Positions 19,867 through 31,722 are shown, counted from the stretch's first letter. The stretch is DNA of 64,000 nt from Coenobita brevimanus (GCA_032717465.1 CM064653.1:34240659-34304658); one strand, 5' to 3'. Notes: generated by a model from the sequence alone, not told the origin. Numbers and translations: made by a program.

Positions 19867-22691
19867 AATACACTAATATTGATGGTTTAATATCGGCCAG
19901 GATTGAAAATAATGATTTCTTGAGAGAATATGAACCTGATGTCATGTACTTTGTAGAGACCAAATTAAGAGAGGATATTGATGTTCATTTGGGAGATGGT
20001 AAATACAATCTGTGGAGAAGAGACCGAAAAGAAAAAACGGGAGGAGGAGTGATGATAGCAGTGAAGAACAACATAAATGTAGATAATGTGGAAATGGGAG
20101 AAGACAGGGCTGAAGTGATATATATGAAATTAGAAACTGGAGAGAAAGTCAACAGAGATACGGCGGTAGTGTATGTTCCCCCTAAGACGAGAGCATGGAA
20201 TGATGACAAATACCATGAGATGTTGTCAGATATGGCTAGCTATTTACAAAAAATAATTGAGAAAAGTAATAATATAATTTTGGTGGGTGACTTTAACTGT
20301 AAAGAGGTGAACTGGGAGGAATGGGACTCAGGAGGCAGCGAGGATTCATGGGGTACTGTATTATTAAATATAATAATGAATATTGTGATGACGCAATGGA
20401 TCAGAGAAGAGACACGGTTCTGAGGTGAGGACACACCAGCAAGGTTGGATTTACTGTTTACCAAAGAACCCGATGTAATAGAATCATTGAAATATTTCTG
20501 CCCTATAGGAAAAAGTGATCATGTGGTCATTGAGTTCCAGATGATGAAATGGGAACGTCGAGCCAAGAGACGAGCTTCATAGACAGGGAAGATACAACTT
20601 TGGGAAAGCTAATTTCACAGGACTGAGAAACTTTTTTGAAAATGCGGATTGGAGAAAATTGAGAGAAACAAGAGAGATACAAAGGAAGTGGGATGTCTTT
20701 CTAGACCTCTACTATTTGGGAGTGGAAAAATTTGTACCAAGAGTAAGAGGGAAAGAAAACAGGAAAAAGGAATGGTTTAATAGAAGGTGTATGATAGCAA
20801 AAAAAGAGAGAGATAAGGCGTGGAACAACTGGAGAAAGAGAGGGAACACCAGAACAAAGGAAGAATATAAAAGAACTAGAAATGATTACACAAGAATACG
20901 TAGAGAAGAAGAAAGGAATTTTGAAAGAGGTATAATAGACAAATGGAAGGATGAACCCAAACTGTTTTATAGATTTGTTAATGGCAAATTGAAACAAAGG
21001 GAAGGAATCACTAAATTGAAAGTAGAAGGAGAGGTCTATAAAGATGCAGCAATGCAAGCTGAAATAATGAATAAATGTTTCCAATCAGTTTTCACTAATG
21101 AAAAAGAGTTTGTGGAAGGGGAGGGAGTGACTAGAAATGTGCCGGTGATAAAAGATATAAAAGTGGAGGTACAGGAAGTGTACAAATTATTGGAAATTCA
21201 AGATGGAAAGAAAGCCCCAGGACCTGATGGAATTTCTGATTGGGTACTGAAAGAATGCAGAGAACAACTGACAGATAAAATTCACAGTTTAATCATGTGT
21301 TCACTGGAAGAGGGGAAAGTGCCACAAGAATGGAAGAGGGCAAATGTGGTACCAATTTATAAGGGAGGAAACAGGGAAGAACCCCTGAATAATAGACCAG
21401 TGTCTCTAACCAGCATGGTCACAAAATTGTGCGAGAGAATCCTGAAAGACAGATGGATAAAATATCTAGAAGAGATGAATGTTTTGGTTGAATGTCAGTT
21501 TGGATTCAGAAGTGGAAGGTCATGTGTTTCTAACTTGTTGAGCTTTTACTCAAGAGCGATTAACGTGGTACAGGAGAGTGATGGTTGGGTGGATTGTGTG
21601 TACTTAGACTTAGAGAAGCCCTTTGACAAGGTACCTCATAAGAAACTAATGTGGAAACTAGAATATATAGGAGGACTGAAGGGGAAACTCCTGGAATGGA
21701 TGAGAGACTTTTTGAGAGACAGACAAATGAGGACAGTAATAAAGGATAGGATGTCTGGATGGAGGGAAGTAACAAGTGGAGTCCCCCAAGGCTCGGTGTT
21801 GGCGCCAGTAATGTTCCTGATTTACGTAAATGATATGGTAGATAGAGTGAACAGTTATGCAAGTTTGTTTGCTGATGATGCTAAGATCTTGAGGAAGGTA
21901 GAGGTTGAGGAGGATTGTAAAATGCTGCAGGAGGATCTGGATAGGATACATGATTGGAGCCAGAAGTGGGAAATGAAATTTAATGTAAAGAAATGTAAAA
22001 TATTGGAAATGGATAAAAGTACCAGGAGGCCATCACTGAATTATTTGTTGGGTAATGAATTAATCACTAAAATGAGAGAAGAGAAAGACTTAATAGTTCT
22101 GGTCTAAGATAGTTTGTCACCTGAAAAGCACATTAATAAGATAGTTAGAGAGACTTATAAACTCCTGACTAACATAAGAGTAGCATTTCATTATATGGTT
22201 GAGGAGATGATGAAAAAATTAATAGTGGCCATGATCCGCCCTAGGTTAGAATATGCAGCGGTAGTGTGGTCCCCACACAAAAAGAAAGATATAAACAAGA
22301 TTGAGAGAATACAAAGAACAGCAACCAAAATGGTCCCCAGTCTGGCAGATACAGTATGTCATACAGAGAGAGGCTGGAAAAGCTGGATTTGCCTTCCTTA
22401 GAGGAAAGGAGAAAGAGGGGAAACATGATTGCAGTGTTCAGGACCTTGGTGGGAGTGGATAAAATTGACAAAGAAGATCTGTTTTTATGGGATAAGAGAG
22501 TAACAAGAGGACACGGAATGAAATTGAAAAAGTCAAGCTGCTTGAAGGATATCAAGAAATATAGCTTTTCTTACAGAAGTATAGATTTATGGAATAGCCT
22601 GGACAAAGAGATTATCCAGTCTAAAAACTTAAACGAGTTTAAAGCTAAATTTGACTTACTGAGAAACAGCGATGGGAACCCACGAGGATAG
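19818..22691 (+). pseudogene. LINE-B2 ORF2 (endonuclease plus reverse transcriptase), broken
   Basis: The endonuclease is recognisable from YTNIDGLIS, YFVETKL, LVGDFNCKEVNW and LDLLFT to IGKSDHVV near 20515. It is interrupted by a TGA at 20421-20423 (an Arg codon changed at CGA). A stop at 20578-20580 and a frameshift separate it from the polymerase, which is open from 20659 to 22107: KKAPGPDGISDW, FGFRSGRSCVSNLL, LDLEKPFDKVPH, SGVPQGSVLAPVMF, SLFADDAKIL near 21865. A TAA at 22105-22107 and a 5-base insertion near 22350 break the C-terminus, which otherwise matches copy 0 and ends at 22691. Confidence 0.9.
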
Positions 22692-22882
22692 GATATTTCA
22701 TGTGTATTGCAATTAGGTGTATTGGGTAAATACATAACTATTTGGAACGACTTAGATGAAGAGGTGGTGCATGAGAAAAACATTCATGTGTGTAAAAGTA
22801 AACTAGATAAATGTGGATATGGAGACAGGACAACACGAGCATCGCTCAGTTCCTCTATACTACAAATAGGCAAATAGGTAAA

Positions 22883-22939
22883 TACACACACACACACACA
22901 CACACACACATGCACTCTCTCTCTCTCTCTCTCTCTCTC
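22883..22939. repeat. (AC)n followed by (CT)n
   Basis: The AC tail of LINE-B2 copy 3 (22883-22910) passes into a CT tract (about 22915-22939). No further LINE 5' end follows, so the head-to-tail array ends here. Confidence 0.95.
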
Positions 22940-22959
22940 AGATGGTGTCCATCTACTTA

Positions 22960-23300
22960 TAGATTTGCATCATTACCATCACTGCTCCTTTGAACTGTCT
23001 GCTTGCATCGTTCCACCACTATGGTGGGCATGTAGTACCTGTCTGGCATCAAACTCTGATCTCTTTTCTGTCCAGCTTTCTAATTCAAGAGTTAAACGCT
23101 ACTCCCAGTCCTTCATGTAAGCAACAGGTCAACTCTGGAACTGTCTCCCTCTGTTTTTCCTACTGCCTATGATCTCCATTATTTCAGGCACTGTGTCCAG
23201 GCATCTCAAAATGAATGGATCTTGAATTTGGCCCTCTGTTATCTTGTTTTTGCTTTTTATTGGAAGGAGCAAATTGCAGACTACTGGCCATTGTTTCCTT

Positions 23301-23344
<44 letters not shown>
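22960..23344 (+). mobile_element. LINE-A 3' fragment with poly(A) tail
   Basis: The last part of LINE-A ORF2 and its 3' UTR can be read (GCTCCTTTGAACTGTCTGC, GTCCAGGCATCTCAAAAT, GGATCTTGAATTTGGC). It ends in a pure A run at about 23307-23344. Diverged and frameshifted; no catalytic motif. Confidence 0.8.
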
Positions 23345-23349
<5 letters not shown>

Positions 23350-23374
23350 CAGAACATTGTACAGCATTCAACAT

Positions 23375-23377
<3 letters not shown>

Positions 23378-23402
<25 letters not shown>
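23378..23402. repeat. (TG)n microsatellite
   Basis: A TG run of about 25 bases lies 34 bases after the LINE-A tail. Confidence 0.9.
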
Positions 23403-23405
<3 letters not shown>

Positions 23406-23582
23406 CATGTGCACATTATTAACATAAAGCTTTTCGTAATACTTCTCTGTTCAGTGTGTTTACCACATAATGGTTTGGCATTACATTTAGAAAGTCTTTG
23501 TGCATGCTTAACCCCTTATGGGTGGGCAACTTATCAGTTATATGACCGTGTGGGGCAGCATATTTCCGAAAAAATAAAGTAT

Positions 23583-23815
23583 CAAGGAAGCCTATCCATC
23601 CATCCATCCATCCATCATCTAATCCTACGTTGCCCCATGAGGAGCATAGGAGCCTGGGACTAGACAAGTTGGTCCTGACATTTAAGATGAGTGTGACCAG
23701 TCTCACTCATCCCTGAGTGGCATTACGGGAGCAGTATCCCCAACAACCCCTTGGATATAAACCTTCCCCGGCTGAATCCGATTGGAGTGCCGTAATTACC
23801 CACTAAACCACCAGG
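23583..23815 (-). mobile_element. tRNA-related SINE with (ATGG)n tail
   Basis: On the reverse strand the head reads GGTGGTTTAGTGGGTAAT (A-box-like) and GGTTTATATCC (B-box-like). The body ends CTCCTCATGGGGCAACGTAG, then GATGATGGATGGATGGATGG. The left edge of the window copy is the (CCAT)n at 23585-23611. The same 3' end occurs at 43528-43620. No intact tRNA fold is expected. Confidence 0.65.
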
Positions 23816-24095
23816 TACCTAATTTGGTTATATGGTTACCACCCAGCGTAGTAAATGGTTTCCTGGTGTACAGGAAACCATTCAGCTTGTCACTCAGTGT
23901 AGAGTCACCCATAGGCAAAAGGAAGAGGAAAGAATGAAGGAAAGAAAGACAAAAGAGGGAGTGTAAAGTCACCTGTAGGCAGAAGGATGAGGAAAAAACA
24001 AAGAAAGACAGAAGTGGATGGAAGGAATGGAGGGAGGAGAGGAAAGGGCAGACACCCGAGAGCAGCACTACATCGAGTGAGTAGATGGTGACATT
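23816..24095 (-). mobile_element. Hairpin SINE copy, lacks 3' tail
   Basis: It matches the complete copy at 61566-61937 in reverse orientation: GGTTATATGGTTACCACCCAGC, the hairpin AATGGTTTCCTG...CAGGAAACCATT near 23852-23882, and AGCAGCACTACATCGAGTGA near 24062. The TAGA tail region is absent, and the copy abuts the tRNA-related SINE. Confidence 0.7.
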
Positions 24096-24439
24096 CGTAA
24101 ATCGGTAAAAATAGATGAAAAATGAAGGTAAGAGGTGTTACTTACGTGGTAATACGTCTTTGTTGGCTGTAGGAGGAGCAAGGGAGGAGCATGGGTACGT
24201 GGTTTATCACCAGGTGTGCCTGGGGCGAGGCTAGTGAACTTTTCACTCACTTTCATTTTTTTCTCTCGCTGAACACTAAATTTATCATTTATGCATTATT
24301 TACACGTTCAGTGTCTTCAGAGTCTTATGTCTTTGTTTTCTATTTTACTTGAACACTTATAAGAAAAAACTTATGTACATATATTCTGTTTTACTTGAAC
24401 ACTTATAACACTAGAACACATGCATTTATTTACAACTGT

Positions 24440-26450
24440 TCACTTAATTTTATTAGTAGTTTCTGAGTATGTGATACTCCCAGATGCAGGGCATACACAT
24501 ACCAGCATTACGCCTGGGCACCAAGTTGTGACATCTCCGCATTTCCCAGGACTCCTGACTGTATTGCAGCACATGATGCACTTTCTCTGCCGTTTGTGGC
24601 CTTTTGCATCCACAGGAATATATTCAAGATAATGCCAGGAGATGTAATCTCTATCTAACAACCTGTCTGGTAGACTGTCTGCCTTCAGATGTCCAGCTAC
24701 AGTCAGTGTTACTGTACCATAATTTGCCAGCAATTGTTTGATCACACTTTTGCTGAAGATTCTGAACGATGTATGCTTGCCAGTCTTGACAAGGTACAAG
24801 TTGTAGGCTTGTAACATAGCGATATCCAGAAAGTGGAGAAATGTTTTCTATACCATTTCGTGTTTTTCCTCAAACAATGAATGGTTGCAACCTGCGTATC
24901 ACCATTTTTACTAGGCGCATATTCTCATTGTATTGCATGATGGCATCTGACCTCTTTATTCTCTCCTTTGTTACACGGTCAACCTTGTCACTGGTCACCA
25001 TGTTACCTGCATTTGCCGTTGACAGGATTTGCACAGGTTTTATGCCCATCCATTGACCAGCCAAGATACGATTTTTCAGACACCTTGTATTGGATGTCAT
25101 ACCGCTCTTTGGTATTGAGAAATGATGGCATGTTCTTTCTGTTAGCCCTCACTGTGACACATAAACCTGTGTCATGATCCAGAAGGAATTTGGCAAGGTT
25201 TGGTGATGTATAATAATTGTCTGTGAATAGCACGTTTCTTATACAGGTATGGTCCCGTCATTTTTGTCACAACATGCCCATTAAATCCTAGTGGATCATT
25301 CTTAGCCATGTTAGGAATATCCACGTCACTGGTGGTGTACACAATCATGTCAAGGACATACCCAGTCTCACAATCACAGAGGACAAAGAAATTTATTTCC
25401 TAGCGGTGCCTCTTTGAAGGGATGTACTGGCGAAAACTTACTCGTCCCCTGAAGAGCACCAAGCTTTCATGAATTACCAGGTTCTGAAAAGGCTGAAAGA
25501 ATTTCACAAACCTTGCCTTTAACATGTCAAATGGCGTCCTGATTTTCCATAGCCTGTCCTGGCCATTCAGATTATTGTTATCAATGAAATGCAGATAACA
25601 CAGTAGCTGTACTTAGCGGTCCCTAGCCACATACTTGCTGAAAGCCATGACTGAAGTTATGTCATTCACACTCCAATATTCCTTCAGAACGTGTTTCTTC
25701 ACATGGCTCGTGAGCATAGTAAGGGCTATGAACACACAGTTCTTTAACATGTGTGTCGTGATATCGCTTCCATTTCCCAGTCTCTTCAGCAGTGTCTCCT
25801 TGGGTTTCGTAAAAATAAAACTTATTCGTTTCTTCAACAATAAGGTCCATTACTTTATTATCAAAGAAAGCAAGGAAAGAAGCCATTTTGTCATCCTTTT
25901 CTTCATCACTTACTGGAAAATCATCTGTATTCCAGAGTTATTCCCATTCCTGTCAAAATCAATTGTCTGTGGCTGGTAATTGCGTGGTTTTCCTTTCCAC
26001 ACAAAGGGTTCAGACACAGCACCAACGGCCAGTGGCTGTGTGATATCTCTAACCCCTCAGGACCTCACCCCACGCCGCGACCTCACACTATGCCTCCTTG
26101 CATTTCCTGACCGCTGCCTACTCACACCACACTCCTCCCTGCTACTTTCACTTTCACTACTGGTAGTATCATCTTCACTTTCTCCTTTATATTCATCCAC
26201 TACATCATCAACTTCTAGTTGACTCACACTTGTATCACTGTCACCATCCTCTTCTTCATTACCAGATGATTCGAATTCACTGTCTTTTGCTTGATCTAGA
26301 GCAAAACGAATTTCAGCTGATGTATCAAGGAATTTAGGTGGCACTTTCCTTGGAGTTGAGGCAACTAGGCATTTTCCTTTCACTCTGGGCACTTTTGGGC
26401 AAACAGATGGTGTAAATATTGGGTTAGAAGGATCACCACAGGACGTACTA
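24440..26450 (-). pseudogene. piggyBac-like transposase remnant
   Basis: Read from high to low coordinates, fragments in order are: an acidic N-terminal region (26392-26057, EESSGNEEEDGDSD-like, VDDVVDEYKGESEDD), a segment MASFLAFFDNKVMDLIVEETN (25886), the block GFNGHVVTKMTGPYLYK near 25290, LFTDNYYTSPNLAKFLL at 25233 (a catalytic Asp region of the DDD core), NRILAGQWMGIKPVQILSTA, and a C-terminal Cys/His-rich segment (CIMCCNTVRSPGKCGDVTTW, CPGVMLVCVCP) near 24570. This order and the cysteine-rich end are characteristic of piggyBac transposases and domesticated PGBD proteins. Several frameshifts and stops show it is dead, so a domesticated host gene is unlikely. Confidence 0.75.
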
Positions 26451-26486
26451 GGCTGGGGAGAGCGCGACCTGTCTCATCCTTCCATC

Positions 26487-27703
26487 GTCACTGTAATGGG
26501 GTGCTTTCAAAGCTAGTATTCCGCTAGATGGCTCCACTGTTGCAGTAAACACATTCCCCGCACTGTTTAAAAACCATATTTTTCTTTGTTAATTATCTAT
26601 ACTGTTGTGTGAAAATGTGGATCATAGTAATGTCATATGCCGAAATATAAATAATACAAATAGAACACGTATATATAACGTATCGTGAAGTGTTTATATT
26701 TATCATAAACGGAAATTAAAATATCACTGATGGCATGTGATGGCAATCCGTCCTTCCAGTGACCCTATATTATTTAATTTCTGCTACATTTAGTGCAAAT
26801 TTGGTTCTTAATACATTGTCTGTTCAGACTGTAAAGTACGCCTAGTGGGTATCTAGACTCATCCAGTTTCTATGTGGGCAAAAATTTAATGTTGAGTAAA
26901 TACTGGCATTCAACATTTTGCTCGCTTCCTTCACGCATGCGCACCACAAGACAGTCCCGTGTTTAAGTTTTTTCACGAGGGATGTCAAGTTTCCATGAAA
27001 AATTTTATTTTGATGGCGTGTAATGTCACGGATTCACTCAGAGTAGAAACAAGCTAAATTCATAACATTCGTCATTGGTTCATAAGTGACTATGTACAGG
27101 CACTGTGTTTCACTGAACGATATCTTTGTGTGATTGTCATTCCCACATCTTGCCTCTCTAGCTGTTAACTAAGCTACGCCCATTTCTCATGTCCCTGTAC
27201 CCGACGTTGGTTACATTACTGTCGTAAATGGACACACCCACAAACACATATAGTTCAGTAATGTGAGTTCCTGACTGTTGAACTGAGAGAGAGAGAGAGA
27301 CCTTCCCCTGCAGCTTCCTTGCACCATGAGTGAGTCATATTCATATGTATCATTGTAGCTTTGTGTAAATAAAGTGTTACAGCGAAGTTTTGTCTTTTTC
27401 TGTTGAGAACTAGTGGTTATTTTAGTTTTTACATTTCACCAAGTGCCTACCAAATAAATACCTTAAGGTCATCTTATCATCAATATCTCACACACATTGC
27501 CCCCTCATGGCAAGTCCCTAATGGTATGGTCATGTGAGAACTGTCTCCAGGCCACCTGTCCACACACATATGTTTGTAAGATCTTGCACTGACTGAGTCA
27601 GTAGCTTGTGAACATACCAGTCCTCTTGACCTGGATGCAATCTCACTGGGGGAAGACATTTAAGAGAATGCAGTAGTATTTACTCGTCATGTGTTCTCAC
27701 GTT

Positions 27704-27739
<36 letters not shown>

Positions 27740-28333
27740 CGTGAATACTGAACTTGACTCCGTGTGAATCTTGTAGATCACTTGGAGGCGATGTCTTGGC
27801 TTGTGTACCTTCCACAGTCGTCTGTCCTCGGTGAGACCGGGCAAACAATGACGCGTAAACGATCTTGGTTTTGGGACGATTCCTCAGACCGGATGATTTA
27901 TGATGGTGAATGCCAGTATTTACTCAACATTAAATTTCTGCCCACATAGAGACTGGATGAGTCAAGATACCCACTAGGCGTTCTTTACACTCTGAACAAA
28001 CTATGTATTAAGAATTTAACTTGCACTAAATGTAGCAGAAATTAAATAATATAGGACCACTGAAATGGCGGATTGCCATCACATGCCATCAGTGATATTT
28101 TAAATTCAGTTTATGATAAATATAAACAATTCATGATACGTTATATATACGTGTTCTATTTGTTTTATTTATATTACGGCATATGACATTACCATGATAC
28201 ACAATTTCACACAACAGTGTAAATATTTAACAAATAAAATTATGCTTTCTAAACAGCGCGGGAATGTGTTTACTGCTACAGTGGAGCCATCTGACGGAAT
28301 ACTACGCTTTTCAGAAGCACCCCATTACTGACC
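26487..28333. repeat. Long inverted repeat, about 428-bp arms, 990-bp spacer
   Basis: The left arm 26487-26914 (GTAATGGGGTGCTT ... TAAATACTGGCATTCAAC) is matched by the reverse complement of 27905-28333, with scattered substitutions and small indels; I estimate identity near 85-90% by eye. The spacer 26915-27904 carries a (GA)n tract at about 27284-27300, AATAAA near 27368 and an (AT)n tract at about 27707-27734. No transposase is visible and no target duplication is clear. The structure resembles a foldback or long-TIR non-autonomous element. Confidence 0.85.
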
Positions 28334-28697
28334 CTGAGCATGGCTGGGCGATCATCGGTGCTTGTTTCAAGGCTTGGGTGGGTAGAGGGCAGGACAGTAG
28401 GTGATAAGGATGCCATGTCTCCCAATTTCTCCAATAAATTAGGATAAAATGGTCGGACGTTACTTAACATCACCTGCCTCGTCACGCACGGATGTTACGT
28501 AACATCGCCCGCCTGTTAGGGGTTAAATATGATGAACTGTCGTCCATGTTTATCTGATGATGAACTTTGCATGGTATAAGATCTATGGCAGTATCTTAGT
28601 TTAATTCCTTAACCCTGATGTCTTCTTTGTAAGACCTCTTTCCAAGTCATTTGAGATCCACCCCTTGGTGTTCTACCTTCCATATCCACCCTCAGAG

Positions 28698-28760
28698 ATC
28701 TATCTGTTTATCCATCTGTAGCCAGATGCCATAATCCCATAAGGGATGGCTGTTTGCCTT
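28698..28760 (-). mobile_element. Solo 3' tail of hairpin SINE / RTE-1
   Basis: On the reverse strand this reads CCCTTATGGGATTATGGCATCTGGC followed by degenerate TAGA-like repeats, matching the 3' end of the hairpin SINE at 61880-61937. Confidence 0.6.
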
Positions 28761-29009
28761 TGAGGTAGCTATTTTAAGGGGAGTGGATGCCAGCAGGGAC
28801 CGATTTTCGACTGACAAAGGCATTTTGCGAAAGTTACCCCATAAAATAGCTCCAAGTATCACTCGTTCTCTGTAAAAATATGACAGTCATACAACAATTC
28901 TTTCCCCTTCAAACAAGTTTTGTTATTCCAATTTTGAGATCATTTCCCTGCAGAAATCTCTGTTTTCTATGCAATATATAATATGACCACTTTTTTCCCG
29001 ATTTGTTTG

Positions 29010-29048
<39 letters not shown>

Positions 29049-29776
29049 CCCTGCAAAAATTATATCATATGTCTGGCAATGGGAGTGTGAGTGTGTGGAG
29101 GGTGGCAGTGAGGCGGGGAAACGCCAAAGACGATATGACGCTTGGAGAGGTGAGGTGTGGCAGCCATGATCTCAACTTGTTTTCAGTCTGTGCTAATCTT
29201 GGCCATTTCTCATTATTTTTGCACACTTTTTGAAGGTGGGGCTGCTGTCTAAGAAGCTACTGCAACATCAGAAAGCAACAGAGAAGAATTTGATGTCATT
29301 TCGAGGGGAGAAAAACGTGTTGGAATTAGCAGGTCTTTCTCCACCATCGCCACCTCCCCTCTCACCTGATCCCCCCCCCACCTCACCTGACGACCCCCAG
29401 CCTTCCTTCGTCTTTTTCTCCAACTTTGTCTTCTCCAACACCCTCTACCTCTTCATAACCATCCCTAATCCTAACTCATAAATTAAAAAAAAAGTACCTA
29501 AGTTGTTTCTAATTGTACAGACACTGCAAGTCAACAGAAAACGAGTGATATCTCAGAACTATACTTATTGTCCTTTGGAGTGGTGTAACTCCATTAGTTT
29601 TGAACATAAGACAAAAAGCAAAATACCTACAAAAAGAGGAATGAAAGGGGAACATTTTGTGCATATATTTTTTTCAGAGACTGACAAACATGACTGTAAT
29701 GATTTTTTGAACATGGCAGAAAAGGGGTAAAATTTGGGATAAATACATAGGCATTTTGGGAATTTTTTTGTTCAGC
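28761..29776. other. No gene seen; long poly(T) tract
   Basis: A T run of about 39 bases covers 29010-29048. The adjoining sequence matches none of the element families in this window. A proline-rich reading near 29340-29400 comes from a C-rich low-complexity stretch and is not supported as a gene. Confidence 0.55.
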
Positions 29777-31608
29777 AATGGTGGATGAGAAATTTGGAAG
29801 GAATTTGAAGGTAAAGTGGAGGGACTGTAAGAAAATGTTCTGGAAAGAGGTGAAGAGAGTAAGACAGGGTGACAGTGAAGTTAGTAGGGGAGTGAAAAAT
29901 AAAAATGGTAGATTAGTAGTGGAAAAGAGAGAAAAAGTGAGCAGATGGAGAGAACACTTTAAGGAATTGTTGAACATAGAGAATGGAAGTAATGCGAGTA
30001 TAAGTGGCTGGGGACTGGCTGGGAGAAGGAGGGAGGTGAGAAGACAGGAAGAAATCAGTGGGATAAAAGTTGTGGAAGCAACAAAGAAAGTCAAATTGGG
30101 GAAAGCCCTAGGAATTGATGGAGTGTGTGGTGAAATGCTGAAGCATGGGGGAGAGATAGTAGTAGAATGGATGTGGAAGTCGTGTAGATTGGCCTGGGAG
30201 GAAGGTAGAATCCTGGAGGATTAGAAGTCAGATATAATTATTCCCTTGTACAAAGGAAAAGGGGAAAAAAAATGTGTGATAATCATAGGGGCATTTGTCT
30301 TCTTAGTGTAATAGGAGAAATGTAAGGTAGGATACTTATTGACAGAGTTAGGGAAATAACAGAGGAATTAGTTGGAGAAGAACAGGGAGGTTTTAGGAAG
30401 GGAAGAAGTTGTGTAGATCAGATACTCATTCTTAGATCTTTAGTGGAAAAGTTTCTAGAGATGTGAAAGAAGTTGTATGTGGCCTTCATGGATTTGGAGA
30501 AAGCATGTGACAGGGTGGATAGACAAGGATTGTGGAAAGTATTAAGAATATATGGAGTAGATGGGAAGTTGTTGAACGCTGTGAAGAGTATGTATGATGG
30601 TGCTAAGGCTGCAGTGCATGTGGATGGTGAACTGAGTGAATTTTTCTCTTTGAAGGTTGGGTTGAAACAGGGATGTGTCATGTCTCCATGGTTGTTCAAT
30701 CTGTATATGGATGGGGTAATAAAAGAGGTACAAGGTGGGGCAGTGGATGTTGGAGTGGCCCTAGTGAGAGAGGGTAGTGTTTGGAAACTCCCTGTACTGT
30801 TGTTTGCAGATGATACTGTGCTGTTAAGTGAAGACGAAAGGGAGCTGCAAGGCTTGGTGGATGAGTTTGGGAAAGTGTGTAAGAAACGGAATCTAAAGGT
30901 GAATGTAGGGAAGAGTAAAGTGATGGTCTTTGAGAGAGGTGAAGTCAGTGAATATACAGTGAGGTTGGATGGTGAGGAAATGGAAAATATGAGTACGTTT
31001 AAATACCTGGGTAGTGTGATGAGTAAAGATGGAAGTTTGGAGGGTGAAGTGCTTGAAAGGGTACAACAAGGAAGAAAGTTTGCTGGTTCCTTGATAGCAG
31101 TGATAAGAAACAGGGAAGTGAGCATGGAAGTGAAAAAGTTACTACATGACAATATTGTAATACCAACTCTAACATATGAAAATGAAGCCTGGACATTGTT
31201 GGAAGGACACAAGTCAAGAGTGAGAGCAGTGGAAATGAGTTATTTAAGAGGAGCCTGTGGAGTCACATGGAGAGACAGGCTGACAAAAGAGGATATAAAG
31301 GAGCATTGTGGTGTGGATGTGGATGTGATAGGAAGCGTTATGAGGAACACACTGAGGTGGTTTGGCCATGTGGAGAGGATGGAGGGTGAGAGATTGACGA
31401 GGTGAGTGTATGTGAGTGAGGTGGAGGCGGGGAGATGGAAGGGGAGGCCGAGGATGAGATGGAAGGATGGAGTGGAGAGGTATATGAGAGGGGGGGATGT
31501 GAATTGGGAACAAGGCAGTGAAATGGCGGGGGACAGGGCGACGTGGAGGTGATTTGTTTGTGGCCACCCCGTACTGGATTAAGGCTTCTGGCAATAGATA
31601 GATAGGAT
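29777..31608 (+). pseudogene. RTE-1 copy, 5'-truncated, reverse transcriptase broken
   Basis: The copy starts inside the linker (VDEKFGRNLKVKW), so the endonuclease is missing. The first part is open to a TAG at 30222-30224 (GKALGIDGVCGEMLKHGGE), followed by a frameshift near 30270 and a TGA near 30463. From 30473 to 31405 the polymerase reads cleanly: FMDLEKACDRVDRQGL, GLKQGCVMSPWLFN, LLFADDTVLLSEDE near 30805, FKYLGSVMSKDG, RWFGHVERMEGERL. The 3' end is GGCTTCTGGCAATAGATAGATAG at about 31585. The RTE call rests on the GICLLSV-type and WFGHVERM blocks, as in the copy at 54464. Confidence 0.85.
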
Positions 31609-31722
31609 GGTGAAGAATATTAAAAACTTTTAGGGCAATTTATTAATGAGGGTTTTATTAGTAAAACTACCAATTATCATAGAGATCAGATGAACACACT
31701 TCCCCTGGTTTCCCATTTCTCC

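Larger units (their letters stand above)
18741..22882 (+). mobile_element. LINE-B2 copy 3, full-length CR1/L2-like LINE
   Basis: The 5' end (GGAGAGCCACAACGGACGG) begins directly after the AC tail of LINE-B1 copy 2. The 3' end reads GGTAAATACAC and passes into an AC tract at 22883. It is related to but distinct from LINE-B1, and nearly identical over its 3' part to copy 0 at 6353-7288. It has a 235-base 5' UTR, ORF1, ORF2 and a roughly 190-base 3' UTR. Confidence 0.9.
23512..28522 (-). mobile_element. piggyBac-like element, decayed and invaded; ends tentative
   Basis: A piggyBac-type transposase remnant lies inside. The nearest candidate ends are TTAA at 23508-23511 followed by CCCCTTATGGGTGGGC, and TTAA at 28523-28526 preceded by the complement of CCCCTAACAGGCGGGC. 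The two ends match at about 13 of 18 positions, and both TTAA plus CCC fit piggyBac insertion. The span of 5 kb includes two SINEs (23583-24095) and the long inverted repeat (26487-28333). The right end also carries the palindromic GATGTTACGTAACATC. The match is modest, so the two ends could belong to different elements. Confidence 0.45.

Noticed and set aside
23222..23422. Open frames rich in Lys or Phe across poly(A)/poly(T) tracts (also 29003, 32252, 37026, 43848)
   Set aside because: They arise from homopolymer tails of retroelements.
23585..23611. CRISPR-like or satellite arrays at short tandem repeats
   Set aside because: Units of 2-4 bases without spacers are microsatellite tails of SINEs and LINEs; the sequence is eukaryotic in type.
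24440..26450. A domesticated piggyBac (PGBD-like) host gene with introns
   Set aside because: The fragments change frame with stops and without convincing splice sites; decay explains them better.
26915..27904. A solo LTR in the spacer of the long inverted repeat
   Set aside because: An AATAAA and TGT/ACA-like ends can be found, but no matching target duplication or second LTR, so the call would be arbitrary.
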